Shown here: positions 45,080-53,570 of the stretch, in pieces
Numbering within the stretch: the stretch's first letter is position 1
Layout: each line of letters begins with the position of its first letter
From: Pseudomonas putida
GTDB taxonomy: Bacteria > Pseudomonadota > Gammaproteobacteria > Pseudomonadales > Pseudomonadaceae
Direction of reading: 5' to 3'
DNA length: 64,000 nucleotides
Assembly: GCA_041071465.1 (NCBI GenBank)
Contig: CP163498.1
Location: 5,784,001-5,848,000, forward strand
Notes under the pieces: generated by a model
The model's input: the letters and a program-made list of their open reading frames with translations, nothing else
What the model was told of the DNA's origin: nothing
The model's database searches: none
Translations under genes and position numbers: made by a program

Positions 45080-46212
45080 CGCTGATCGAAGTGGATGCCA
45101 TCATCGTCGGCGGCGGCATCGTCGGCAGCAGCGCCGCCTTGACCCTGGCCCGCAGTGGCCAGCAGGTGGCGCTGCTGGAGCGCGACTTCTGTGGCTCGCA
45201 TTCCAGCGGCGTGAACTACGGCGGTGTACGCCGCCAGGGCCGCTCGTTGGCGCAACTGCCGTTGTCGATGCGTGCCCACGCCATTTGGGGGCAACTGCGC
45301 GAGTGGATCGGCATCGATGGCGAATACGCCCGCAGCGGCCACCTGAAGCTGGCACGCAGCGAAACCGACTTCGACGCCTTGAAAGCCTATGCCCGGCGGA
45401 CCCAGGCCTTTGACCTACGCCTGCAATTGCTGGAGCGCCGCGAACTGCGCCAGCGCTTCCCCTGGGTGGGCGATATCGCCGTTGGCGCCTCGTACTGCCC
45501 CGAGGATGGCCACGCCAACCCTCGCCTGGTGTCACCCGCGTTCGCCCAGGCCGCCCGGCACAGCGGCGCCCAGGTACATGAGCAGTGCAAGGTGCTGGAA
45601 GTGGACCACGACGGCCAGCGCTTCACTGTGCGCACCAGCTCAGGCCAGTGCTTCAAGGCGCCCTGGCTGCTGAACTGCGCTGGCGCCTGGTCGGCGCAGT
45701 TGGCCGAGCAATACGGCGAGCCGGTGCCGCTGAGCGCAGCCCACCCGGCCATGCTGGTCACCGAGCCGCTCCCCCTGTTCATGACCGCCAGCACCGGGGT
45801 CGAAGGCGGTGGCATCTACGCCCGTCAGGTGGCACGCGGCAACTGCGTGCTGGGCGGTGGCCGTGGCTTCGCCCTGACCGCGACCACCGCGCGCCCTGGG
45901 CAAGCCGCCGTACTCGATATCCTGCGCAACGCCACCGAGCTGTACCCGGCATTGGCCGGCGCCCAGGCCATTCGCACCTGGAGCGGCACCGAGGGCTACC
46001 TGCCCGATGACGAACCGGTGCTCGGCCCGAGCCTGCTGCAACCTGGCCTGCTGCATGGCTTCGGCTTTGCCGGCGCCGGCTTCCAGATTGGCCCGGCAGC
46101 TGGCGAGGCCCTGGCGCAATGCGTACTCCATGGCGCGCCGGCAATCAGCCTGGCAGCCTTTTCCATCGACCGTTTTCAGCCCAACCACCACTACAAGGAA
46201 AACCTGTCATGA
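45076..46212 (+). CDS. D-amino-acid-oxidase-type FAD subunit (OoxB/HcnC-like)
   Basis: The product has 378 residues. AIIVGGGIVGSSAALTLARS at the N-terminus and a closing GFAGAGFQIGPAAGEALAQ belong to the glycine/D-amino acid oxidase (DAO) family. With the two preceding genes it forms a heterotrimeric dehydrogenase of the octopine-oxidase / D-hydroxyproline-dehydrogenase type that oxidises a secondary or N-substituted amino acid. Which one is not deducible. It overlaps its neighbours by four bases on both sides. Confidence 0.9.
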   Translation: MTLIEVDAIIVGGGIVGSSAALTLARSGQQVALLERDFCGSHSSGVNYGGVRRQGRSLAQLPLSMRAHAIWGQLREWIGIDGEYARSGHLKLARSETDFDALKAYARRTQAFDLRLQLLERRELRQRFPWVGDIAVGASYCPEDGHANPRLVSPAFAQAARHSGAQVHEQCKVLEVDHDGQRFTVRTSSGQCFKAPWLLNCAGAWSAQLAEQYGEPVPLSAAHPAMLVTEPLPLFMTASTGVEGGGIYARQVARGNCVLGGGRGFALTATTARPGQAAVLDILRNATELYPALAGAQAIRTWSGTEGYLPDDEPVLGPSLLQPGLLHGFGFAGAGFQIGPAAGEALAQCVLHGAPAISLAAFSIDRFQPNHHYKENLS

Positions 46213-47252
46213 CGCACAAGCAACGTTTGCTCGCCCTGTTCTGCACCGTGCCCGGCCTGTTCGCCTGCCTGCCCGCCATGGCTCAACCCACGCTGTACCT
46301 GGGCATGAACGGCGGCACCATGGAGCGGCTGTTCAGCGACAATATCCTGCCCCAGTTCGAGAAGGCCAACGGGGTGAAAGTGGTGATCGTCCCCGGTACT
46401 TCGGCCGACATCCTGGCCAAGGTCCAGGCCACCCCGAACAAGCCGTCGATCCATGTGATGGTGCTGGATGACGGCATCATGTACCGCGCCATCGGCATGG
46501 GCCTGTGCAGCACGCTCAAGCCCAACCCGACGCTGGCCCAACTGCCGGAAAAGGCCCTGATCAAGGACAAGGCCGCCGCCGTCAGCCTGGGCGTGACCGG
46601 GCTTGCCTACAACAGCCGCCTGTTCAAGGCCAAGGGCTGGGCAGCGCCCACTTCGTGGAACGACCTGGCCGACCCGCGCTTCAAGGACAAGGTGGTGTTC
46701 CAGTCGATGGCCTCGTCCACCTTTGGCCTGCACGGTTTCCTGATGTACAACCGCTTGCACGGCGGCAGCGATACCGACGTCAACCCAGGCTTCACTGCGT
46801 GGAAGAAAAACGTTGGCCCGAACGTGCTGGAGTACATCCCCAACTCGGCCAAGCTGTCGGAAATGGTGCAAACCGACGAAGCCGCGTTGTTCCCGCTCAC
46901 CCCTACCCAGGTGACCGCACTGAAGCTCAAGGGCATCCCGGTGGAGTATGCCGCACCGAAAGAAGGCGCCGTGGTGCTCAACCAGGCCGAGTGCGTCACC
47001 GCCAACAACGACCAGCCCGAGCTTGCACAAAAGCTTGCCGAGTTCCTGCTCAGCCCCGAGGCGCAAGCACCGGCGCTGGAGCTGGGTGACCAGATCCCGT
47101 CCAACCCCAACACCCCGACCAGCGACAAGACCCGTGGCCAGGTCGAAGCCATGCAAACCTACCTGCAAACGGCGGTGACCATCGACTGGGACCAGGTCAA
47201 CACCCAACGCCCGGAATGGAACGCCCGCTGGAATCGCCAGATCGAGCGATAG
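46209..47252 (+). CDS. Periplasmic solute-binding protein of the PotABCD-like transporter
   Basis: The product has 347 residues with a signal peptide of about 24 (LLALFCTVPGLFACLPAMAQ). The mature part has the family 1/PotD-like core: TLYLGMNGGTMERLF, VVIVPGTSADILAKVQATPN, GVTGLAYNSRLFKAKGWAAP and the typical SWNDLADPRFKDKVVF. It delivers the substrate to the permeases at 41751-43419. Its late place in the operon, after the dehydrogenase genes, is unusual for this transporter type. Confidence 0.92.
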   Translation: MTHKQRLLALFCTVPGLFACLPAMAQPTLYLGMNGGTMERLFSDNILPQFEKANGVKVVIVPGTSADILAKVQATPNKPSIHVMVLDDGIMYRAIGMGLCSTLKPNPTLAQLPEKALIKDKAAAVSLGVTGLAYNSRLFKAKGWAAPTSWNDLADPRFKDKVVFQSMASSTFGLHGFLMYNRLHGGSDTDVNPGFTAWKKNVGPNVLEYIPNSAKLSEMVQTDEAALFPLTPTQVTALKLKGIPVEYAAPKEGAVVLNQAECVTANNDQPELAQKLAEFLLSPEAQAPALELGDQIPSNPNTPTSDKTRGQVEAMQTYLQTAVTIDWDQVNTQRPEWNARWNRQIER

Positions 47253-47446
47253 GCCGAGGCCCCCTGACCCGCTGCCGGCCCCCCAGGTGCCGGCCAGCGG
47301 GCGCACCACCCGCTTGAGCCACCAATAACCGCAAAGTCGCTCTGCCCTGCAAAGGCGCGGATAGGGCTTCTGCACGCCCGAAAAACGGCTCAGGCACCCC
47401 TTGCATCACGCTGCCACTTAACTAGAACAAGCAATCGGAGCATGAA

Positions 47447-48691
47447 ATGAGCATCAACCCACTCGGTGTCACCGCCCTTTTGCTGGCATCCGCCAGCCCC
47501 TTGTTGCAGGCCAGCGAGCAATCCGAATCGGCAGGCTTCATCGAAGGCAGCAAGCTGTCGATCAAGGCACGCAACATGTACATGCAGCGTGATAACCGCG
47601 CCAGCGGCGCCCGGCAGAACTACGGCGAGGAATGGGCCCAGGGTTTCATCGGCACCTTTCAGTACGGCTTCACTCAAGGCACGCTGGGTTTCGGTATCGA
47701 CCTGATCGGCCAGTACGCCTTCAAGCTCGACACCGGCGATGGCCGCACCGGTGGCGGCACTGGTCTGCTAGAGCAAGACAGCCACGGCGCCAAGCAGGAC
47801 ATCGGCAAGGCCGGTGCGGCGCTGAAAGTGCGTGCGTCCAACACCGTACTCAAATACGGCACACAAGTGATGGCGGTGCCGGTGCTGGCCACCTCCGACA
47901 GCCGCCTGCTGCCAGAGACCGTCGACGGTTTCTCGCTCACCAGCAAGGAAATCCGCAACCTGCAGTTGGATGCGGGCCACTTCACCGGCCTGACCAACCG
48001 CAACCAGTCGTCCCGCGACAGCGGGCGCATGACCGCAGTCGACTACATTGGTGGGGTCTACAGCTTCAATGAGCGGCTTTCCAGCAGCCTGTACTACGCC
48101 AAGACTGCCGAGCACTTTCGCAAGTACTACGTGAACACCCGCTACCTGTTGCCGCTGGGCGCCAGCCAGTCACTGAAGCTGGATTTCAACGCCTACGACA
48201 CCCAAAGCATCGGTCAGGCCCGCAGTGGCGACCTGGACAACCGCATCTGGAGCCTGGGCGGCACCTGGACGCTGGGCGCACATGCCTTCACCCTGGCGTA
48301 CCAGAAGGTGTCCGGCACCGGCGACTATGTGTATGGCCCTGACGGCAACGCGGTCTACAACTTTGCCAACTCGGTGCAGTACTCGGACTTCGACTACGAA
48401 AACGAGAAGTCCTGGCAGGCCCGCTATGACCTTAACCTGGCCGCTTACGGAGCGCCGGGGCTGAGTTTCATGACCCGCTACGTGAAAGGCACCGACTTCA
48501 AGAACGGCAGTGGCGGCGACCTGGATGGCAAGGCCTGGGAACGCGATGTCGAGTTGCGTTACGTGGTACAGGCTGGCGTGGCCAAGGATCTGTCGTTTCG
48601 CGTGCGCCAGGCCAGCTACCGCAGCTCGGACCGCGGCGGGCAGATCGATGAAGTACGGGTAATCACCGAGTATCCGCTCAACCTGTTCTGA
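47447..48691 (+). CDS. OprD-family outer-membrane porin
   Basis: The product has 414 residues with a signal peptide of about 22. The mature start GFIEGSKLSIKARNMYMQRD, then EEWAQGFIGTFQYGFTQGTLGFGIDLIGQYAFKLD, is the standard OprD opening. The protein ends in a beta strand with a C-terminal Phe. GGAGC lies before the ATG. OprD porins take up small organic acids and basic amino acids, so it probably serves the compound handled by the preceding operon. A 194-base gap separates it from the solute-binding gene. Confidence 0.92.
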   Translation: MSINPLGVTALLLASASPLLQASEQSESAGFIEGSKLSIKARNMYMQRDNRASGARQNYGEEWAQGFIGTFQYGFTQGTLGFGIDLIGQYAFKLDTGDGRTGGGTGLLEQDSHGAKQDIGKAGAALKVRASNTVLKYGTQVMAVPVLATSDSRLLPETVDGFSLTSKEIRNLQLDAGHFTGLTNRNQSSRDSGRMTAVDYIGGVYSFNERLSSSLYYAKTAEHFRKYYVNTRYLLPLGASQSLKLDFNAYDTQSIGQARSGDLDNRIWSLGGTWTLGAHAFTLAYQKVSGTGDYVYGPDGNAVYNFANSVQYSDFDYENEKSWQARYDLNLAAYGAPGLSFMTRYVKGTDFKNGSGGDLDGKAWERDVELRYVVQAGVAKDLSFRVRQASYRSSDRGGQIDEVRVITEYPLNLF

Positions 48692-48704
48692 CCACCTGAC
48701 AGGG

Positions 48705-48738
48705 CCCTGTAGGCGCAGGTTCACCCGCACCTACAGGG
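48705..48738. terminator. Hairpin between convergent porin and aldolase genes
   Basis: CCCTGTAGG and CCTACAGGG pair around 16 bases. It lies between two convergent stop codons and can serve both. It has the look of the CTGTAGG-type stem repeats common in Pseudomonas. Confidence 0.55.
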
Positions 48739-48747
48739 GCACCGGGG

Positions 48748-49488
48748 TTACTTGAGCTTGCGCCCCAGCGCCAGGAAGAACAGTTCGGACTGCAAGCGCT
48801 CGCCTTCGACCTGCTCCGCCACCTTCCGCGCCATGCCCGGGTCGGCCGGTTTCAGCTTCAGGCCGGTCGAGCGCGCCAGCACTTCCGCCTCACACGCCCG
48901 CTCCAGGTAATACAGGTCGTCATAGGCATGATCGATGCGCTCGGCACACACCACCACTCCGTGGTTGCCAAGGAACACGATGTCTGCCCCATTCATGGCC
49001 TGGGCAATACGCTCCCCCTCGCGATGGTCCAGGGCAAAGCCGTTGTATTGGTCGTCGATTACCAGGCGGTCGTGAAAACGCATGGCATTCTGCGACAGCG
49101 TGGTGTCCAGGGCCCGCGCCTCGGTCAGGCTTAGCGCAGTGGCGTGCGGCATGTGCGTGTGCAGTACGCAGGTTTTGCGCGCCACACGGTGGATCGCGGC
49201 ATGGATGAACATCGCCGTCGGTTCGATTTCATGACGCCCCGCAAGGCGCTTGCCGAAGTCATCGACCATGACGATGTCGTCAGCCTGCACTTCTTCCCAC
49301 ATCAGGCCGCGCGGGTTGAGCAGAAACAGGTCGGGCCGGCCCGGCAAAGTCACGCTGAAGTGGTTGCACACGCCTTCTGCAAGGCCATGGTGGGCGGCGG
49401 CGCGCAGGGCCAGCGCCAGTTGCTCGCGCAACCGCACGACTTCAGGCTGGTTGTACAGGTCTTGCTCCAGGCTTTGAACGGCTTGCAT
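48748..49488 (-). CDS. Class II aldolase/adducin family protein
   Basis: The product has 246 residues from the ATG at 49488 (AAGGAG upstream). The metal site is visible as HTHMPHATAL, with the third His in LGNHGVVVCAERIDHAYDDLYYLERACEAEV. HGLAEGVCNHFSVTLPG is the phosphate-binding-type loop. The family performs retro-aldol or decarboxylation steps on hydroxyacids and sugars with Zn2+. It lies downstream of an MFS transporter on the same strand, and both are probably one operon under the GntR regulator at 51105. Confidence 0.9.
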   Translation of the reverse strand: MQAVQSLEQDLYNQPEVVRLREQLALALRAAAHHGLAEGVCNHFSVTLPGRPDLFLLNPRGLMWEEVQADDIVMVDDFGKRLAGRHEIEPTAMFIHAAIHRVARKTCVLHTHMPHATALSLTEARALDTTLSQNAMRFHDRLVIDDQYNGFALDHREGERIAQAMNGADIVFLGNHGVVVCAERIDHAYDDLYYLERACEAEVLARSTGLKLKPADPGMARKVAEQVEGERLQSELFFLALGRKLK

Positions 49489-49501
49489 AGGTCGTTTCTC
49501 C

Positions 49502-50824
49502 TTATTGGCTGCTGCCGAAACGGTTAGGCACGAGCACGAACAGCACCGCGCCGAGGAACGCACAACCCGCCACCACGTACAGCGAAAGGTCGGTGCTATG
49601 GGTCAAGTCCACGGTCCAGCCCACCAGGAACGGGCTGAAAAAGCCGGCCAGGTTGCCGATCGAGTTGATCAGCGCCACACCGGCGGCGGCATTGGCCCCC
49701 AACAGCGCAGTGGGTACGGTCCAGAAGATCGGGAAGGAGGCCATCACCCCGCAGGTGGCCAAGGTCAGCCCGAGCATGGCCAGCACGCCACTGTGGGCGA
49801 AGTGCGCAGCGATGATCAGGCCAACCATGCCAATGAACAGTGGAATCGCCAGGTGCCATTTGCGCTCGTTGCGCAGGTCGGCCGAACGCCCGATGTAGAT
49901 CATCACGCCGCTGGCGACCAGGTAAGGAATGGCCGTCAGCAGGCCGACCGACTGCAAGTCGTCGAAGCCGGCGTTGCGGATGATGGTCGGCATCCAGAAA
50001 CCCAGGGCGTACTCGCCCATTTCGATCAGGAAGTACACCAGGCTGAAATACCAGATCACCGGTGAGAACAGAAAGCTGCTCAGCGACCTGCGCTGCGCGC
50101 TGGACGGCCGACGCATGGCATCCCTGGTCAGTTCGTCCCCCACCAAGCGCTTTTCTGCCGCGCTAAGGAAGTTCGCGTCCTGGTAACTGTCTGGCAGGCA
50201 GCGTTTGACCAACAGACCGACCACGACAGTGGGCAGGCCATACAACAGAAACAGCCATTGCCAGCTCGCCACGCCCATGGGTGCATGCCGCATGGCTGAC
50301 ATGATCCAGCCCGACAGCGGCCCTCCAATGATCCCCGATAGCGGAATAGCAGCCATGAACAAGGCAATGACCCGCCCGCGCCGCTCGCTGGGGAACCAGC
50401 GCGTGAAGTAGAAGATGATGCCCGGAAAGAACCCGGCTTCAGCCACACCAATCAGAAAACGCAGGGCATAGAAGGTGCTGGCCTGCTCGATGAACATCAT
50501 CAGCGAAGTCAGACACCCCCAGGCCACCATGATAAAACCGATCCAGCGCCGCGCACCGACACGCTCCAGCATCATGTTGCTGGGCACGGCGAACACCAGG
50601 TAGCCCAGGAAGAAAATACCCGCGCCCAGACCGTAGGCGGTTTCGGAGATATGCAGGTCAGCCAGCATGTCCAGCTTGGCGAAGCTGACGTTGATCCTGG
50701 CGAAGTAGGCCAGCACATAGCAAACGAACAGAAACGGAATCAGCCGCAGTGACATCTTGCGGTAAATCGCATCGAGTTGATGGGCCGGCGCACGCTCTGC
50801 CCCATCAAGGATCGCCTCTTTCAT
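49502..50824 (-). CDS. MFS transporter (anion:cation symporter family)
   Basis: The product has 440 residues from the ATG at 50824 (AAGGTG upstream). Twelve membrane helices. RLIPFLFVCYVLAYFARINV in helix 1 and WFPSERRGRVIALFMAAIPL in helix 5 are typical of the ACS family, which takes up organic acids such as phthalate, tartrate, glucarate and 4-hydroxyphenylacetate. It ends 14 bases before the class II aldolase gene. Expected to import the substrate of that enzyme. Confidence 0.9.
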   Translation of the reverse strand: MKEAILDGAERAPAHQLDAIYRKMSLRLIPFLFVCYVLAYFARINVSFAKLDMLADLHISETAYGLGAGIFFLGYLVFAVPSNMMLERVGARRWIGFIMVAWGCLTSLMMFIEQASTFYALRFLIGVAEAGFFPGIIFYFTRWFPSERRGRVIALFMAAIPLSGIIGGPLSGWIMSAMRHAPMGVASWQWLFLLYGLPTVVVGLLVKRCLPDSYQDANFLSAAEKRLVGDELTRDAMRRPSSAQRRSLSSFLFSPVIWYFSLVYFLIEMGEYALGFWMPTIIRNAGFDDLQSVGLLTAIPYLVASGVMIYIGRSADLRNERKWHLAIPLFIGMVGLIIAAHFAHSGVLAMLGLTLATCGVMASFPIFWTVPTALLGANAAAGVALINSIGNLAGFFSPFLVGWTVDLTHSTDLSLYVVAGCAFLGAVLFVLVPNRFGSSQ

Positions 50825-50945
50825 GTTTTCACCTTGTATGCACGTTTGTTCTAGTTGTAGGCATTGATGAATAGGTACTGCTGTCGTTGTTGTTATGTCT
50901 CGCTGGCCAGGCCTGGCTCGGTGAAACGCTAGGCCGAACATTGCT

Positions 50946-50959
50946 GATTGTCAACAATC
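50946..50959. promoter_or_regulatory. GntR-type operator GATTGT-CA-ACAATC
   Basis: This perfect 14-base palindrome lies between the divergent MFS and GntR genes. Its core TTGTCAACAA fits the TNGTnnACNA pattern of FadR/VanR-type GntR regulators. It is most likely the binding site of the protein at 51105-51779. Confidence 0.65.
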
Positions 50960-51104
50960 AACAATTAACGGTAGTAATTTCAGCAGGTTGGCTGCTGCGT
51001 GCCAAAGGTTTCTGCTCAACCCGTGCGCGCGTGCGAGCGGCCGGGTGTACAGCCAACGGCGGCGAATGCTATATGTGGGCGTATCGCCACCAGGACCTGT
51101 GTCT

Positions 51105-51779
51105 ATGAAATCCATCCAGCTTCGGCCGGTTTCGAAGCTTTCTGCAGAACAACAAGCCACCGAAAGCCTTCGTGAATCGATCTTGTCGGGGCATCTGAAG
51201 CCCGGTGAGCGCATTACCGAAACGGCACTTGCCGATCAGTTGGGCATCGCCCGCGGCACCTTGCGCACCGGCCTGAACCGGTTGGCGACAGAGGGGATCG
51301 TGGTGCAGACGCCGTATGTGGGCTGGCAAGTGGCTGAGCTGACAGCCGACGACATCTGGGAAATCTGGACGCTGCGTGGCAGCCTGGAACGGCTGGCCGC
51401 CACACTGGTGGCCAAGCAAGGCGATGCGCAGGTGCTGCAGGCGATCGGAGCGGCGTTTCTGGCGCTGCAGAAGGCCTGTGCCAAAGGGACACGCAAGGCC
51501 ATCAACCAATGCGACTTCACCCTGCACCAGGCCATTATCGAAGGTACCGGCCACCAGCGTCTGATCCGCCAGTACGCACTGGTACAGCAGCAAGTGCGCT
51601 GGGTCATCAACACCACCAACCTGCTGATGCATACCAGCCCCGAGACCATCCTGGAGCAGCATCAGGCCTTTGTGCAGGCGATCCTCAAGGGCGAGAGCGA
51701 GACTGCCGGCGAACTGGCCTGGCAGCACAATGCCTACGATGGCGAACGGCTGGTGCAGTGGGTGCAGGGGAACGCCTGA
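51105..51779 (+). CDS. GntR-family regulator, FCD (VanR/FadR) subgroup
   Basis: The product has 224 residues from the ATG at 51105 (AGGA upstream). The winged helix (ESLRESILSGHLKPGERITE, then LADQLGIARGTLRTGLNRLATEG) is followed by an all-helical FCD ligand domain with LRGSLERLAATLVA, CDFTLHQAIIEGTGHQRL and the late LEQHQAFVQAILKGE. It is divergent from the MFS/aldolase operon and probably represses it until the substrate appears. Upstream in-frame starts exist but lack a ribosome-binding site. Confidence 0.9.
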   Translation: MKSIQLRPVSKLSAEQQATESLRESILSGHLKPGERITETALADQLGIARGTLRTGLNRLATEGIVVQTPYVGWQVAELTADDIWEIWTLRGSLERLAATLVAKQGDAQVLQAIGAAFLALQKACAKGTRKAINQCDFTLHQAIIEGTGHQRLIRQYALVQQQVRWVINTTNLLMHTSPETILEQHQAFVQAILKGESETAGELAWQHNAYDGERLVQWVQGNA

Positions 51780-51830
51780 TGGGTGGGTTAGCCCTGTAAA
51801 AAGCCGATGAAACGCCCCCGCCGGGCCATT

Positions 51831-52601
51831 TCAATCCAGCACGGGTCGAAGCAGCGCCTGCGCCTCGTACAGTGCCGGTAAGTAGCGCAGCCGTACCTCA
51901 TCCACGCTAAGCCGTGATGCATGGGTCGTGATGGTCAGCGTCGCCTTCAACTGACCGGCCCGGTCCAGCAACGGCACACCCAGTACCCGCATGCCGATTT
52001 CATATTCCTGATCAACGATGCAGAAACCCTGCGCCTTCACCCGCTGCAACGCAGCCTCCAGCTGTGCCCGGTCAGTCTGCGTGTAAGGCGTCAACGCACG
52101 CAGCGGGTTACGCACGAAGTACTCATCCCGGTCCGCCTCATCCAGCCAGGCCAGCCAAACCCGCCCACCGGCCGTGCAATGCATCGGCACCCGAGAGCCC
52201 GGCCTGATCGACAACGACGCCACATGGCTGTAGCGGCTGCGCACCAGGTGGATGATCTCGTCACCATCGCGGGTACCCACCGATACATGCTCCTGCGTCT
52301 GCCGCGCTACCTGCTCCACAATCGGCCGCAGCATGCGCGGCAGTTGCGCCGAGTCGACATACGCCTGGCCAAGGCGCAAGGCCTTGGGCGTCAACCAGTA
52401 CTCACGGCTGTCCGTTTCGGCAAAGCCTTCATGTACCAAGGTCAGCAGAAAGCGCCGTGCAGCGCTGGGCGTAAGGCCGGACAGCCTGGCTGCCTGGGGC
52501 ACGCTCAGGCGTGGCTGCTCGGCACTGAACAGTTGCATCAGCGCCAGGCCTTTCTGCAAGCCCGCGATCAGGTCACGGGGGTGAATAGCGGGTGTGCTCA
52601 T
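51831..52601 (-). CDS. IclR-family regulator (PcaR/PobR-like)
   Basis: The product has 256 residues. It begins DLIAGLQKGLALMQLF, then SVPQAARLSGLTPSAARRFL, the arrangement of the PcaR/PobR/CatR-like IclR subgroup that controls aromatic catabolism. The ligand domain has VSVGTRDGDEIIHLVRSRY, PMHCTAGGRVWLA and GVPLLDRAGQLKATLTITT. It is divergent from a shikimate-dehydrogenase-like gene at 52757. Two similar 15-base sites in the shared promoter resemble PcaR boxes. The regulated substrate is likely a cyclic carboxylic acid (inference). Confidence 0.9.
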   Translation of the reverse strand: MSTPAIHPRDLIAGLQKGLALMQLFSAEQPRLSVPQAARLSGLTPSAARRFLLTLVHEGFAETDSREYWLTPKALRLGQAYVDSAQLPRMLRPIVEQVARQTQEHVSVGTRDGDEIIHLVRSRYSHVASLSIRPGSRVPMHCTAGGRVWLAWLDEADRDEYFVRNPLRALTPYTQTDRAQLEAALQRVKAQGFCIVDQEYEIGMRVLGVPLLDRAGQLKATLTITTHASRLSVDEVRLRYLPALYEAQALLRPVLD

Positions 52602-52640
52602 GCATTCGGCTCGCAAGCAGGGGACAAAAACAGCCGATTA

Positions 52641-52675
52641 CTGCGATAACCGGCTCATGGTTGCGATTATCGCAC
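52641..52675. promoter_or_regulatory. Two PcaR-like boxes in the IclR / shikimate-dehydrogenase-like promoter
   Basis: TTGCGATTATCGCAC at 52661-52675 contains a perfect TGCGAT-T-ATCGCA palindrome. A weaker copy, CTGCGATAACCGG, lies about 20 bases to the left, on the same helix face. Both resemble the PcaR operator GTTCGATAATCGCAC that I know from P. putida. Confidence 0.6.
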
Positions 52676-52756
52676 TAAATACCCGATGAGCGCATTGTTA
52701 CCCACGCCCCTCTGGCCCACCCTTGCCGCCATAACAACGCCAATAAGGAGGTCAGC

Positions 52757-53566
52757 ATGATTCGTGGTTCCACTGAACTGGTCGCCATCGTCGGTTCGCC
52801 CATCGCCCAGGTGAAGTCCCCGGAAAACTTCAACACTTGGTTCACCCACAACAATTGCAACCTCGCCATGCTGCCCATCGACCTGCATGAGGCAGCGTTG
52901 GACAGCTTTGCCGGCACCCTGCGCGGCTGGCAGAACCTGCGCGGCTGTGTGGTCACCGTGCCGTACAAGCAGGCCCTGGCCAACCGCCTGGACGGCCTGA
53001 GCGAACGCGCAGCGGCCCTGGGCTCGGTCAATGTGATACGTCGCGAGCGCGACGGGCGCCTGCTGGGCGACAACGTGGACGGCGCAGGCTTCCTGGGCGC
53101 TGCGCGCAAGCATGGTTTCGAGCCAGCGGGCAAGCGGGCCTTGGTGATCGGTTGCGGCGGTGTTGGCAGTGCCATCGCCTATGCACTGGGCGAGGCAGGT
53201 ATTGCCAGCATCACCCTCAGCGACCCCAGCACAGCGCGCATGGGTGCGGTGTGCGAATTGCTCGGCAGCGCCTTCCCCGGGCTCACGATCAGCACGCAGT
53301 TCAGTGGGCTGGAAGATTTCGACCTGGTGGCCAACGCCTCGCCTGTCGGCATGGGCAACAGTGCGGAACTGCCACTGTCCGCCGCCCTAGTGGCCACTCT
53401 ACAGCCCGACACCCTGGTCGCCGACGTGGTCACTTCGCCCGAGATCACCCCGTTGCTGAACCGCGCACGCCAAGTAGGCTGCGCGATCCAGACCGGCCCG
53501 GAAATGGCCTTCGCCCAACTCGGCCACCTTGGCGCCTTCATGGGCGTAACGCCGCTGGAGATCTGA
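52757..53566 (+). CDS. Shikimate dehydrogenase family oxidoreductase (AroE paralogue)
   Basis: The product has 269 residues with AAGGAGG upstream. It has the family catalytic Lys71 in VTVPYK and Asp108 in DNVDG, the NAD(P) loop GCGGVGSAIA and the closing ANASPVGMG. The substrate loop reads GSPIAQVKSPENFN. The first Ser of the usual HSxSP motif, which holds the shikimate carboxylate, is Val here. A different substrate is therefore likely. It heads an operon with two FAD dehydrogenases and a NIPSNAP protein, pointing to catabolism rather than aromatic amino-acid synthesis. Divergent from an IclR regulator. Confidence 0.88.
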   Translation: MIRGSTELVAIVGSPIAQVKSPENFNTWFTHNNCNLAMLPIDLHEAALDSFAGTLRGWQNLRGCVVTVPYKQALANRLDGLSERAAALGSVNVIRRERDGRLLGDNVDGAGFLGAARKHGFEPAGKRALVIGCGGVGSAIAYALGEAGIASITLSDPSTARMGAVCELLGSAFPGLTISTQFSGLEDFDLVANASPVGMGNSAELPLSAALVATLQPDTLVADVVTSPEITPLLNRARQVGCAIQTGPEMAFAQLGHLGAFMGVTPLEI

Positions 53567-53570
53567 AACC

